A stretch of DNA of 64,000 nt, from positions 62,001-126,000 of the forward strand of contig NZ_AQXG01000005.1 of the NCBI RefSeq assembly GCF_000375425.1, given 5' to 3'. The translations under genes and the position numbers were made by a program. The notes beneath the pieces are model-generated. The model searched no databases. It was not told the origin of the DNA and worked only from the letters and a program-made list of their open reading frames with translations. Below, piece by piece: positions 1 to 9,346 of this stretch. Positions within the stretch are counted from its first letter, which is position 1. Each line of letters opens with the position of its first letter. The stretch is from Gracilimonas tropica DSM 19535. GTDB lineage: Bacteria; Bacteroidota; Rhodothermia; Balneolales; Balneolaceae.

Positions 1-1757
1 TCTTCTTCATCCACGATCCAATACAAGTGCTGTGTTTCTTCATTGAAGGTGGCCGAAGCCGGCAGGTTTGTCACCGAAACCATGGCTTTACTTATGTCTT
101 TGTTTCGGGCGCTTACATACAAACTGAGTGTGTCTCCCATCACAGCAATGATCGGATCGTCACTTAAAATTCCAGGGGTATCGTAGTTCGTATTAATGCT
201 TCGATTTCCATAAATACCATTTAGATCTACATACGAGTTTTGGCTGAGGAATTTCCCTTCTTCCGTATTTCTGCTTTGATAGGTTCTGTAGTTGCTCAGA
301 TATTTTTTCTTGAGCGTATAATCCCAGTCGTAGTTGATATAAGCTGTGGTTCGATCATCTAACCGGAGGGTATAATTTGCCCGGGCAAAAGTGGTGTCTC
401 CTGCCGCATTGAAATTGTAATATTCAAAACCATAGTTGAAGAGATCTTCATCAAACAAATTGAAAGACTCATAATTCTTAAACAGCTGCTCACTCGCAAA
501 GTCAAATCCGTAACTAATGCTCTGAACCTGACGATAACTCTCCCCAATCAGTTCATAGATATATTGCGTTCGCGATGCCAAAAATAGCTCTCCGGTTCCC
601 AATACATAATTTCTCACCTCAACCTGATTTCCATTGGCATCGTAATCAAACTCCGTTCGTGTGATCGGCTCATCGATTACAGGATTGCCTTGCGCATCTA
701 CGCTGTCTGCGTAAAAGCTGTAGTTTAGCACGGAATCGACCTGAGTGACCGTTGGATACAACTCATTATCCTGATCGGGGTTTGGAATAGTTCGCTGGTA
801 GCTTCTGTACAGGTTTTGAAGCACCCAGGTTGAATCGCCCCGGTAGTAACTTCTTCCCTCCACAAAATCATTGGTATAAATAAAATGAACGCTATCCCGC
901 CCAACCAAACCGTCCATGGTGTCGTTGAGCCATTTACTGATCTGGTAAATTGGCATCCGATCTTCACCGTACAAGTAATACGTATAGCTCCAGTTGATAA
1001 TGGTTCCATCCGGGTTGAAATACTTGTTGGATGACATATATTCATTAGCAGTGTTTTGATACCTGATCTCTGACTCCACCACATACTGCATGCTCGACTG
1101 CTGATATTTATAATTGATCGTCAGGGTATCAATGCTGTTCTCATCCTGATATCTTAACGTACGCTGATATTTGTACCATCCCAAAGCAGGACTGTAATTA
1201 TCAATGAAATACTCCTCATCGGCATTGTCAGATGCCGTTTCCGGGTATCGATATTTGAAACCCGTATACGGCAATGAATCTCCCGGCAGGTAGTTAAGAG
1301 AATACGAACTATCCACATCTTGTTCAGAGTACCACGATTTTTGCTCTGATGAAGGATCCCACTCAGCCGATTCCCGGTTCCACTTGTATCCATGGTATGT
1401 GGACGTGTGTGCAATTTCATTATCCCCTTCCAGCCAGTAGTATGTGTACTGATCGGGAACATGGGCTGTATCTGCAAATCCTTTTGCTTCCGAGTAAGAC
1501 CAGGTAGTATCTCCGGTTAAAGGAACCTGCATCTTCGCCATCTGCTGATCCATCAGGATGGGATAATTCGTGAACTTCTTTTCCAACTCAAACCATGCCA
1601 CATCATTGGCTTTTGTTTGAGGAGAAACGGCATAGATAAACCCTTGAATCACATTATTCTCATATTTTGAATCAATGCTTTTTTTGAGCTCCGCCGTTTG
1701 GGCAAAAATAGATAAGCTGGTGAGCACACCAAAAAGTAGTAGCGTAAATCGTTTCAT
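1..1757 (-). CDS. Secreted Tyr-rich protein, 3' end cut by window edge
   Basis: The frame is open from an ATG at 1757 to the window edge, about 585 codons, with no stop. The product begins with a signal peptide (MKRFTLLLFGVLTSLSIFAQ) and so should be exported. The body is very rich in Tyr, Asn and Asp, with repeated short beta-like stretches ending in YxY-type pairs (for example YIYEL, FEYYNF). This resembles the repetitive extracellular proteins of this group. The last visible part, around VSVTNLPASATFNEE, looks like the start of a putative Ig-like (He_PIG) domain. A C-terminal sorting domain may lie outside the window. I do not recognise a function. It lies downstream of the response regulator on the same strand, 172 bases away, so co-regulation is possible but not shown. 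Confidence 0.8.
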   Translation of the reverse strand, partial: MKRFTLLLFGVLTSLSIFAQTAELKKSIDSKYENNVIQGFIYAVSPQTKANDVAWFELEKKFTNYPILMDQQMAKMQVPLTGDTTWSYSEAKGFADTAHVPDQYTYYWLEGDNEIAHTSTYHGYKWNRESAEWDPSSEQKSWYSEQDVDSSYSLNYLPGDSLPYTGFKYRYPETASDNADEEYFIDNYSPALGWYKYQRTLRYQDENSIDTLTINYKYQQSSMQYVVESEIRYQNTANEYMSSNKYFNPDGTIINWSYTYYLYGEDRMPIYQISKWLNDTMDGLVGRDSVHFIYTNDFVEGRSYYRGDSTWVLQNLYRSYQRTIPNPDQDNELYPTVTQVDSVLNYSFYADSVDAQGNPVIDEPITRTEFDYDANGNQVEVRNYVLGTGELFLASRTQYIYELIGESYRQVQSISYGFDFASEQLFKNYESFNLFDEDLFNYGFEYYNFNAAGDTTFARANYTLRLDDRTTAYINYDWDYTLKKKYLSNYRTYQSRNTEEGKFLSQNSYVDLNGIYGNRSINTNYDTPGILSDDPIIAVMGDTLSLYVSARNKDISKAMVSVTNLPASATFNEETQHLYWIVDEE

Positions 1758-1852
1758 GATCTTCTGATTTTTGTTGAATACATCCGGGTATAATCCGGTT
1801 GCATACAAAATCAAAAGAACCGTACAGGTTTTAAATCACCCAAAGGGGGTAT

Positions 1853-1934
1853 TTAGTGAGATAGTGATAGAGTGATGAAGTGATGACGTAGGTGGTATTG
1901 ATTTACTTTCTCACTTTATCACTTTACCACTAAA
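1853..1934. repeat. Imperfect inverted repeat, possible terminator
   Basis: The left arm (about 1853-1886) is built from gtgat-type units and the right arm (about 1908-1934) from their complement, giving a long imperfect stem. It begins at the stop of the response regulator and could end its minus-strand transcript. A similar tatcacttcatcactcttcac stretch lies near 53510, so this may be a small dispersed repeat. Confidence 0.4.
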
Positions 1935-2598
1935 CAACTTTTCTTCGGAGGGCGAGCCGAACGGCGGCAGCGCGGGAATTCACCTGCATTTTTTTGTAGA
2001 TGTTTTTGATGTGCGTTTTTACGGTCCATGGACTTAGAAAAACCTGCTCTGCAATCTCTTTGTTGGTTTTGCCATCCACAACCTGCTCAAGAATCCGGAT
2101 CTCGGCGGGAGTCAAATCAAAAGGAACGGCTTTCATCTCTTCGGTTTCTAATGCCGCCCCTTTTTCCATGGAAGTCATCAAACCCAACATTTTACGGGCA
2201 ATGCCGGGGGAGATCGGCGCGCCCCCCTTTTTTACTTCCCGAATAGACCGAACCACATTTTCAATCGGCTCATCTTTTAATAGATATCCGGTTGCCCCAA
2301 CCTGTATGGACTCAAAAATCCGTTCATCATCCTCAAAAACCGTAAACATGATGATGTCAATTTCGGGATAGGACTGTTTTATTTGAAACGTCGCCTCAAT
2401 GCCGGAAAGTCCTGGCAGCTCAATATCCATTAACAACACATCGGGCCGAACCTCCGCTTTATCGAGGTTTTTTATGCATTGCTCGGCATTTTCCACAGCA
2501 AAATTCAGTGAAACCTCTTCATAAAAAGAAAGAAGTTCCGACATCCTTTTTCTAAAAATGCTGTGGTCTTCAATTACAGCAACATTGATTTTTTTCAT
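1930..2598 (-). CDS. NarL/FixJ-family response regulator
   Basis: A 222-residue two-domain regulator. The receiver domain (about 1-120) has the acidic pair E10-D11, the phospho-acceptor D58 in LLMDIELPG, T86 and K108. The C-terminal LuxR-type helix-turn-helix (about 155-218) has the usual DLTPAEIRILEQVVDGKTNKEIA and WTVKTHIKNIYKK features. By family it dimerises on phosphorylation and binds DNA. No sensor kinase is adjacent, so its partner is unknown. The nearest downstream gene on the same strand encodes the partial secreted protein. Length is normal for the family, and the start matches the conserved N-terminal beta strand. Confidence 0.93.
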   Translation of the reverse strand: MKKINVAVIEDHSIFRKRMSELLSFYEEVSLNFAVENAEQCIKNLDKAEVRPDVLLMDIELPGLSGIEATFQIKQSYPEIDIIMFTVFEDDERIFESIQVGATGYLLKDEPIENVVRSIREVKKGGAPISPGIARKMLGLMTSMEKGAALETEEMKAVPFDLTPAEIRILEQVVDGKTNKEIAEQVFLSPWTVKTHIKNIYKKMQVNSRAAAVRLALRRKVV

Positions 2599-2689
2599 GC
2601 CCCGTGGTTTAGGTCATTAATGTTTATGCTATAATCCGTTATTTCTGGCCCTTAGCCAATACCCCGTTTTTGGTAATTTCTTTAATTGC

Positions 2690-3187
2690 TCAGGGTTGTG
2701 GCCGGGGAGCTAACGGTTCGCCGCCTTCGAGTATATCAAGGCTGTCTTTGTTTACTTCCTGCAGAAAATACCTGCCGGAGGTTGTTTGGTATGCCAAGCG
2801 ATATTTTTTATTCCTGCTATACAGGTCCATATAGCCCGACAATCTGCCTTTCCGTAAAATAAGCACCGCCTGTCCCGTCTCTGAATCATCCACATACGCG
2901 GATATGGAGCGGATGCCCTTGATGGCTTCATCCACACGGCGAATGTTTAGAGTGAAGATGAAAGCACTGTCATCATCGGCATAAATCCTTATCTCGTCAC
3001 TTTTAGTAAGGGTTTCAAGAGCATTCCTATCCAATTCAATAAAAGTGGTTTCAGGCTTTGTGCCGGCACTTTTTAGGCCGGATTTGCTGCTTTTAACCTC
3101 TTTTTTTGTTTCCGGTGCCCCACAAGCTGTAACCAGTAAGCAAACCATTAAAATGAAGCCATGATGTTTTACTATGATTTTTCTCAT
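2690..3187 (-). CDS. Small lipoprotein of unknown function
   Basis: The predicted product has 165 residues. It starts MRKIIVKHHGFILMVC and has a lipobox ending VTAC, so it should be lipidated at that Cys and anchored in a membrane. The frame is open further upstream, but that extension runs back into the metalloprotease gene. The ATG at 3187 has an AGGGAG ribosome site just ahead of it, so I take this start. The remainder is a mixed alpha/beta sequence with the repeated idea of conversion or display of small values (SAYVDDSETGQAVLILRKGRL), and no known domain that I recognise. It starts 13 bases after the stop of the metalloprotease and is probably in its operon. Confidence 0.8.
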   Translation of the reverse strand: MRKIIVKHHGFILMVCLLVTACGAPETKKEVKSSKSGLKSAGTKPETTFIELDRNALETLTKSDEIRIYADDDSAFIFTLNIRRVDEAIKGIRSISAYVDDSETGQAVLILRKGRLSGYMDLYSRNKKYRLAYQTTSGRYFLQEVNKDSLDILEGGEPLAPRPQP

Positions 3188-3200
3188 GGCTCCCTGATGG

Positions 3201-5522
3201 TTATTTGATAAGAACCATTTGTCGGGTGAACGACTTATTAGCGGTGGAAAGGCGATACATGTACACCCCACTTGAAAGAGTGGAGGCATCAAAGGTTACG
3301 GAATGCTCTCCGGCCGCTTGATTTTGATCTTTCAAGATCGTCGCCACTTTTTGCCCCTGCATGTTGAAGACATCCATCCGAACCGTTTGGGCATGATCGA
3401 GGCTATACCGGATAGTGGTAGTCGGGTTAAACGGGTTTGGATAGTTTTGGAGCAGTGAAATACGTTGTGGTTTTTCGGATACCTGGTTTTCATTGCTTGT
3501 AACTACTTCTTCAGCTAAAACAATGTTGTTCCAAACGCCATATTCTCCATTTGATGCATCATCAGTGAACATTGGGTCAAATCCGCTTACACTATATATA
3601 AGATTTGTTACCCCTTGTTCGCCGGTGCCATCATCTAAGCGCAGAGGAATTTTGTTGGTACTGACGTTATCTACGTTGGCTTTGTAAACAATGTGAAAGG
3701 TTTCGCCGGCGGTTACTTCTATGTTCCAGTCACGTACATCTATTTGCTGCCAGCCATTTCCCAATTCAGTAAAATCAACGGATTTTGTTTTCACCAACTG
3801 GCCGGGCGTACCGTTTTGGTCGCTATAAAATGATATATCAAGCGTTCCATTTCCTTTAACTCCGATAGGCTCGCCGTCGCTATTTGTACCTGAGACGAGG
3901 TAAATCTCTACAAAATGAAGTTGAGCATTTATCTCTGATTCAAACTTATTACTAAAGCCAAGCATATTTTCACTGCCTGCGGAATAAGGAATTTCCCAAT
4001 AGTATTTGGGGGTGTCACTATACGTTCCATACGTCGAAAACTCGAACGATTTCTCTCCTTCTGCGGAAATTGTGAATGAAATTGTTTCTGAGTCTATCGC
4101 TTCGTCATCGCTTGGAGACTTGTTAACCAACATCAGATAGACTTCATCATATACCTCATTGGCTTGGTTCAAACTAAAAGAACCGTTTGTAAGCTGTTCC
4201 ACCTCAATGGCATCGCCTTTTTTTGTTACTAAAACAGCCTCCGCATTAAGATTGGAGTAAGAAACAGATCCTTGAAAGTTTTTTACCTGGGTAAAGCCCA
4301 CATATTCAATTCCACCGGCTTCAACTTCAATTACCTCATTACTTAAATTTGGCTCTGAGAATGCAACATCTGCTTTAATTGAATTCAAAAACGGGTGTGA
4401 GTAGCCGTATCTGCTATCTACATCGGTATCATTAATTAAGTTTGCGACTCCCCAATTAACCAGTAAATCCCCAAAGTTTAAACCTGAGCCAAGATCAGAC
4501 AGCACACTATTAACTCCATCGGCTCCACTTAACGGCTCTTGGGTGAGAAGTCCTGAGTTCTCAAACCCAAACTGACTCCATAAGTAGCTGGTAAATGCCG
4601 CGGCTCTTCCATAATCAGGCAGAACGTTTCCGCTTCGGTTCCATCTAAAAATTGGCACGTTTGTATCTGACAAGTAGTCTCCAATACTATTATGGGGGAA
4701 ATATCCATTGAGCAATGCGGCAAAATTGGACTGCGCTTCATTTATGAAGGTGAATTCATTATTTCCTGCTCTGTCATTGTAGTTGTAATGAATAATATGC
4801 TGGTACTCATGCGATAATGTTCCAAGCGGGCCTTTGGCATTGATTTGTCCATTAGAGTAAATTCCGGGATAGGAATCGATGTACAGAATATCTCTTTCGT
4901 TAGAACGTGCGCCAATAGATTGAGCTGTTGCATCAGGAAATTGATCTACTCCGTAAAAAAACCCAGCCGTATAACCGCCGCCTTCCTCCGGATCCCAGCC
5001 GTCTTTAATATCGGTAACTAAAAAGTCTACCAATCCATCGCCGTCGTAATTTGGAGGGCTTCCTAAAATCTCATTACTCAACTCGATAATTCCTTTGTTG
5101 GGATTGAAGGAGTTTGGATTAGAACTATCTTCGAGATATTTAAACAGGCTGTCGGCTACATCATTGGTAAGATGTCCGTTATTAATTTCGTCAATTTCTA
5201 ACCATATCTGGGTGTAGTTTCCTTTTTTTATGAGGCGAAATTCCTTTTCATCAAACTCGTCCGTTTCTAAGTTGCTTACAAAAAATGTTTTCTCATCGCC
5301 TACCTGATCAACTACTACCTGGCTTTTAAGCAATGATTTTGCCTTATTTGGAAGCTTATTCAATTTCAGCATAAACTCTTTATTGTTCAGTTTATCTGAA
5401 ACGTGTACCGGGTAGGACTTTTTCTGTATTTCTTGCTGTTGCGTGTAGGCTTCTTGCTGAGCTAATGCTTTTCCATTAGCCAAAATCATAAACATCAATA
5501 ATAAAATAGTCGTGCGCATCAT
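3201..5522 (-). CDS. Secreted zinc metalloprotease with sorting domain
   Basis: The product has 773 residues with a signal peptide (cleavage likely after GKALA). A gluzincin-like zinc site is visible: H238-E239-x-x-H242 in LSHEYQHIIHYN, followed by NEAQS with E262 as the probable third ligand. This spacing recalls the M30 (hyicolysin) and related M6 peptidases. The middle is beta-rich and probably adhesive. The last 80 or so residues (LLQNYPNPFNPTTTIRYSL ... VLIK) form a type A C-terminal sorting domain of the type IX secretion system, which should direct it to the cell surface or medium. Its ATG overlaps the stop of the upstream lipoprotein gene by one base (TAATG), which suggests translational coupling. 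Substrate is unknown. Confidence 0.85.
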   Translation of the reverse strand: MMRTTILLLMFMILANGKALAQQEAYTQQQEIQKKSYPVHVSDKLNNKEFMLKLNKLPNKAKSLLKSQVVVDQVGDEKTFFVSNLETDEFDEKEFRLIKKGNYTQIWLEIDEINNGHLTNDVADSLFKYLEDSSNPNSFNPNKGIIELSNEILGSPPNYDGDGLVDFLVTDIKDGWDPEEGGGYTAGFFYGVDQFPDATAQSIGARSNERDILYIDSYPGIYSNGQINAKGPLGTLSHEYQHIIHYNYNDRAGNNEFTFINEAQSNFAALLNGYFPHNSIGDYLSDTNVPIFRWNRSGNVLPDYGRAAAFTSYLWSQFGFENSGLLTQEPLSGADGVNSVLSDLGSGLNFGDLLVNWGVANLINDTDVDSRYGYSHPFLNSIKADVAFSEPNLSNEVIEVEAGGIEYVGFTQVKNFQGSVSYSNLNAEAVLVTKKGDAIEVEQLTNGSFSLNQANEVYDEVYLMLVNKSPSDDEAIDSETISFTISAEGEKSFEFSTYGTYSDTPKYYWEIPYSAGSENMLGFSNKFESEINAQLHFVEIYLVSGTNSDGEPIGVKGNGTLDISFYSDQNGTPGQLVKTKSVDFTELGNGWQQIDVRDWNIEVTAGETFHIVYKANVDNVSTNKIPLRLDDGTGEQGVTNLIYSVSGFDPMFTDDASNGEYGVWNNIVLAEEVVTSNENQVSEKPQRISLLQNYPNPFNPTTTIRYSLDHAQTVRMDVFNMQGQKVATILKDQNQAAGEHSVTFDASTLSSGVYMYRLSTANKSFTRQMVLIK

Positions 5523-5902
5523 TACTTTTCCTCATTAACTTTATAAAAATAAACTTTGAAAAACCTTTGGCTTTCTACTGCCTCAATTTTACCGTATACC
5601 GTTCCTTTTTTGCCATTTAGGTTTTGAAATTCATTTTCGATGAAATTTTCATCCCCAATTAACAAATACGATTCTGACCCTGAAACAAAAAGTGTTGGCC
5701 GTGCAAAAGGCTCATTCCCCGAATAATTAAATTGACCTCTTTTTTCTTCTAAATTACTAATGTCCGATTCTGAGGTAAATTGCTGCGTTGTAAAATTAAC
5801 TGTTACTGCATTCCCCTCATTGTTCTGTTTTTTTGATGAGGCGCATCCGGCAAGCAACATCAAACTACCCCATATAATTATTTTAATGATCTGTTTTTCC
5901 AT
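5522..5902 (-). CDS. Small lipoprotein upstream of metalloprotease
   Basis: A 126-residue predicted lipoprotein. The N-terminus MEKQIIKIIIWGSLMLLAGC ends in a clear lipobox (LAGC). The mature part is a small beta-rich domain containing GKKGTVYGKIEAVESQRFFKVYFYK, which has the feel of an OB-fold-like or NigD-like barrel, though I cannot assign it. The stop codon overlaps the metalloprotease start by one base. The two genes and the next lipoprotein therefore read as one unit, probably involved in the export or attachment of the protease. That role is inferred only from position. Confidence 0.8.
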   Translation of the reverse strand: MEKQIIKIIIWGSLMLLAGCASSKKQNNEGNAVTVNFTTQQFTSESDISNLEEKRGQFNYSGNEPFARPTLFVSGSESYLLIGDENFIENEFQNLNGKKGTVYGKIEAVESQRFFKVYFYKVNEEK

Positions 5903-5969
5903 GTTTTAATCTTTCTTTAGTGTTTGCCTGTTTTGTTAATATCAACAATACTTGTTAATAAAGCACTAT

Positions 5970-7103
5970 TTAAGCAAAACGGTCTGCAAGCCGGTTTATG
6001 AGATACCCGCTTTCTTCCAAAGCTTGAGTCGCAAACTTCCCAAAGAAATCCGTAACACCTTCAAATTCTTTGATAAAACCTTCGCGGTCATTCTCTTCCA
6101 CCAATTTGGCCAGCTTCTGATGATGATCAAAAAACTTGATCAACAATTCCCGGCGCTCTTTATTGGCGAAAACAATGTCGGCATACAGCTCGGCATCCTG
6201 CGCAAAAATTCGGCCAGTCATCATCAATTCTGCGCGATAAATAGGAGAAGAATAATCCAGCATGTCGTTGGGTTTCAGATCATATTCTTCCATAAATGAG
6301 CCGTGGAGCAGGGCCACAAAGTGTCGTAATCCTTGTACCAGGTGCATCACATGATCGTGTTTTTCGGGGTCGGCTTCGATCACCCGCATGCCCCATAGCC
6401 GGCACTGCTCCACAAACCAAAGCGCGTGTTCGCCGCCGCGCGCATCACAAAAAACCATGAGCTGTTTGGAGAGGTTTTGCACATCCGGGCCATGCATGGG
6501 GTGTAATCCAACCACCGGACCTTCATGCGCCTTCAGCATAGCTTGAATGGGAGCCGATTTATTACTGGTGAAATCAGCCAAAATCGTTTTTTTGTTGAGC
6601 CGGCCGCTGAGCCTCCCGATCACACTTTCGGTTACTTTAATGGGAACCGTGACGATCACCATATCTAATTTGGGGACCCATTCTTCCAGTTCATACCAAT
6701 TGCTTTTGTCGATGGAATAAGTGACATGCCCGGTTTGATCAGCGATACGTTTATATAATTTTCCCATTCCACCTTCACCGCCTACAAACAGAATGTGCTT
6801 GGGCTCTTGGGTTGCAATAGGAAATTTCTCCTGGGATTGGGTATCCCGGGAAGCCGTCATGATCATCCGCAGAAAATCTTCCGCCCACTTCGGATCAATC
6901 CCTTTGGATTTGGCCAGCTCCTTGAAGGCTTTCGTCTTTTCCTCTTCGCGTTTGGGTACAAATACCGGAAGCTGGTTTTCAATTTTCCGCTTGATCACAT
7001 CACGAACAATTTCACCCCGCTCTGAAAGCAGATTTAAAATTTGTTCGTCAATTTCATCCAATCGTTTTCTTGGTGATTCTAATTCTTTATGTCGGTGGGA
7101 CAT
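5970..7103 (-). CDS. tyrA: Chorismate mutase/prephenate dehydrogenase (T-protein)
   Basis: The 377-residue length matches the bifunctional TyrA of enterobacteria. An AroQ-type chorismate mutase helix bundle (about 10-95; RKRLDEIDEQILNLLSERGEIV) is followed by a prephenate dehydrogenase domain. The latter has a nucleotide-binding turn (ILFVGGEGGMGKLYKRI, about 108-124) and the conserved GLHPMHGPDV. It should convert chorismate to prephenate and then to 4-hydroxyphenylpyruvate in tyrosine synthesis. The gene is divergent from uvrB, separated by 183 bases. The lipoprotein gene begins 67 bases downstream on the same strand. Feedback inhibition by tyrosine is typical of the family but not visible here. 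Confidence 0.95.
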   Translation of the reverse strand: MSHRHKELESPRKRLDEIDEQILNLLSERGEIVRDVIKRKIENQLPVFVPKREEEKTKAFKELAKSKGIDPKWAEDFLRMIMTASRDTQSQEKFPIATQEPKHILFVGGEGGMGKLYKRIADQTGHVTYSIDKSNWYELEEWVPKLDMVIVTVPIKVTESVIGRLSGRLNKKTILADFTSNKSAPIQAMLKAHEGPVVGLHPMHGPDVQNLSKQLMVFCDARGGEHALWFVEQCRLWGMRVIEADPEKHDHVMHLVQGLRHFVALLHGSFMEEYDLKPNDMLDYSSPIYRAELMMTGRIFAQDAELYADIVFANKERRELLIKFFDHHQKLAKLVEENDREGFIKEFEGVTDFFGKFATQALEESGYLINRLADRFA

Positions 7104-7286
7104 TTTGGTGCTTTTATATTTGTCACTAAAACGCTATCTCACAAAATTTTATGGCCTCATTTGAGCCTATTCTTTCGTTCAATCAAGCAATTTTGATATG
7201 TAGTGTTTCCGTGATTTAGTGGCATTAATTTTTCATGATTATGGTTTCCTAAGTTACATCACAGTTTGTACCTTTAAAAGCTATTT

Positions 7287-9338
7287 ATGAGTCAATTCAA
7301 GCTTCACTCCCCTTACGAACCCGCGGGCGACCAGCCCAAAGCCATTGCTGAGCTAACCGAAGGCATTGAAGCCGGAGATAGATACCAGACGTTACTGGGT
7401 ATCACCGGTTCGGGTAAGACGCGCACGGTGGCCAATACCATCGAAAATGTGCAAAAACCTACCTTGGTGATGAGCCATAACAAAACGCTGGCGGCTCAGC
7501 TTTATCGGGAACTAAGCGACTTCTTCCCGGAAAACCGCGTGGAGTTTTTCATCTCCTATTATGATTACTACCAACCGGAAGCTTATCTCTCTACTCAGGA
7601 TAAGTACATCGAAAAGGATCTTTCCATCAATGAGGAAATTCAGCGGCTGCGCCTGCGTGCTACCAGTTCCCTGCTTTCCGGGCGCCGGGATGTGATCATC
7701 GTTTCTTCGGTGAGCTGTATTTACGGCATCGGATCTCCCTCAGAATATGAGAAACTGATCCTGAATTTGTCGGTGGGGCAAGAAATTCCCCGGAATACGA
7801 TTTTATACGATCTGGTGGACCTTCACTACAGCCGCAATGACCTGGATTTCAAACGAGGAACTTTTCGCGTTCGGGGTGATGTGATCGATGTGTATCCCGC
7901 TTATTCGGATGAAGGGTTACGTATTACTCAATGGGGAGATGAAATCGAGACTCTTCAGCTTTTTGATGTAAATGACGGCTCGGTGATCGAAAATGTGAAT
8001 GAGTTTCGGGTGTACCCGGCTTCGCATTATGTGACCTCAAAATCACGCCTGGAGCAGTCTATTGAGCAAATTCGCGAGGAGTTGGAATGGCGCAAGAAAG
8101 TACTCATCGACGAAGAGAAGTTCTTGGAAGCCAAGCGGATCGAGCAGCGCACTTTATTTGATATTGAGATGATACAGGAGATCGGCTATTGTTCCGGGAT
8201 CGAGAATTATTCGCGATATCTAAGTGCCCGAAAGCCGGGGGAACGTCCTTATTGCCTGTTCGATTATTTCCCGGATGATTTCTTGCTGGTAGTGGATGAA
8301 AGTCACCAAACCATCCCACAAATTAATGCCATGTACGGCGGAGATCGCTCCCGAAAAGTGGAATTGGTGGAACACGGGTTTCGTCTTCCTTCGGCCATGG
8401 ATAACCGGCCTCTGACTTTTGAAGAGTGGGAGACCCTGGTAAATCAGGCTATTTTTGTGAGCGCCACGCCCGGTGATTATGAACTGGAAAAATCAGGTGG
8501 TGTATACACTGAACAAATTATCCGTCCTACAGGGTTGATGGAGCCGGAAATTGAAATCCGACCGCTGGAAAATCAGGTGGATGACCTGTTGGGTGAAATA
8601 CGGGATAAGATCGAGAAGAAAGAGCGCGTGCTGGTCATCACCCTGACCAAACGTTTGAGTGAAGAGTTGAGTGAATACCTGAAGAATCTCAACATCAATG
8701 CGGCATACATGCACAGCGAATTAAATGCCCTTGAAAGAATCGAAGTTTTGTATAAATTCAGGCGCGGCGATTTTGACGTATTGGTGGGTATCAACTTATT
8801 GCGTGAAGGAATTGATATTCCTGAACTCAGCTTGGTAGCCATTATGGATGCTGATAAAGAAGGCTTCCTTCGATCCGAGACTTCGCTGTTTCAGATCGTA
8901 GGTCGGGCAGCCCGAAACGTAGGCGGAAAAGCCATCTTGTACGCCGATAAGATCACGAACAGCATCGATAAAGTGGTAAAAGAAACCCGCAGACGGCGTA
9001 AAATTCAGCAGGAATACAACGAGAAGCATGGTATCACTCCGGAAACCATTAAGAAGGAGTTGAAACCGCTTGTGGATCCGGGCCTCATTTCCAATCAAAG
9101 TTTCGACTTTGGCAAGAAGGATGAGCAGCCAGAGGAAGAAGCGCTTGAAGTCATTAAAGTGGCAGAAGATGGCATTCAGTATAAAGCGAGTCCGGCGATG
9201 AAGGAAGTGACCTTTGAAAGTAAGGATAAGCTGATCGAACATCTGCGGGAAACCATGTATCATGCTGCCAAGAATATGGAATTCGAGGAAGCTGCCCGCA
9301 TCCGAGACCAAATTGCACAACTGGAAGACGAACTTTAA
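7287..9338 (+). CDS. uvrB: UvrABC system protein B
   Basis: The product has 683 residues, the usual UvrB length. The Walker A motif GITGSGKT is near residues 38-45, and YYDYYQPEAY, the beta-hairpin that opens DNA, is near 91-100. Further on are the DESH-type motif (VVDESHQTIPQ), helicase motifs SATPG and QIVGRAARN, and a C-terminal UVR domain (FEEAARIRDQIAQLEDEL) that contacts UvrC. It is the damage-verifying helicase of nucleotide excision repair. It starts 183 bases from the divergent tyrA and is followed after 8 bases by the methyltransferase, so the two are probably cotranscribed. No LexA box could be recognised upstream. Confidence 0.98.
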   Translation: MSQFKLHSPYEPAGDQPKAIAELTEGIEAGDRYQTLLGITGSGKTRTVANTIENVQKPTLVMSHNKTLAAQLYRELSDFFPENRVEFFISYYDYYQPEAYLSTQDKYIEKDLSINEEIQRLRLRATSSLLSGRRDVIIVSSVSCIYGIGSPSEYEKLILNLSVGQEIPRNTILYDLVDLHYSRNDLDFKRGTFRVRGDVIDVYPAYSDEGLRITQWGDEIETLQLFDVNDGSVIENVNEFRVYPASHYVTSKSRLEQSIEQIREELEWRKKVLIDEEKFLEAKRIEQRTLFDIEMIQEIGYCSGIENYSRYLSARKPGERPYCLFDYFPDDFLLVVDESHQTIPQINAMYGGDRSRKVELVEHGFRLPSAMDNRPLTFEEWETLVNQAIFVSATPGDYELEKSGGVYTEQIIRPTGLMEPEIEIRPLENQVDDLLGEIRDKIEKKERVLVITLTKRLSEELSEYLKNLNINAAYMHSELNALERIEVLYKFRRGDFDVLVGINLLREGIDIPELSLVAIMDADKEGFLRSETSLFQIVGRAARNVGGKAILYADKITNSIDKVVKETRRRRKIQQEYNEKHGITPETIKKELKPLVDPGLISNQSFDFGKKDEQPEEEALEVIKVAEDGIQYKASPAMKEVTFESKDKLIEHLRETMYHAAKNMEFEEAARIRDQIAQLEDEL

Positions 9339-9346
9339 TCCTATTT

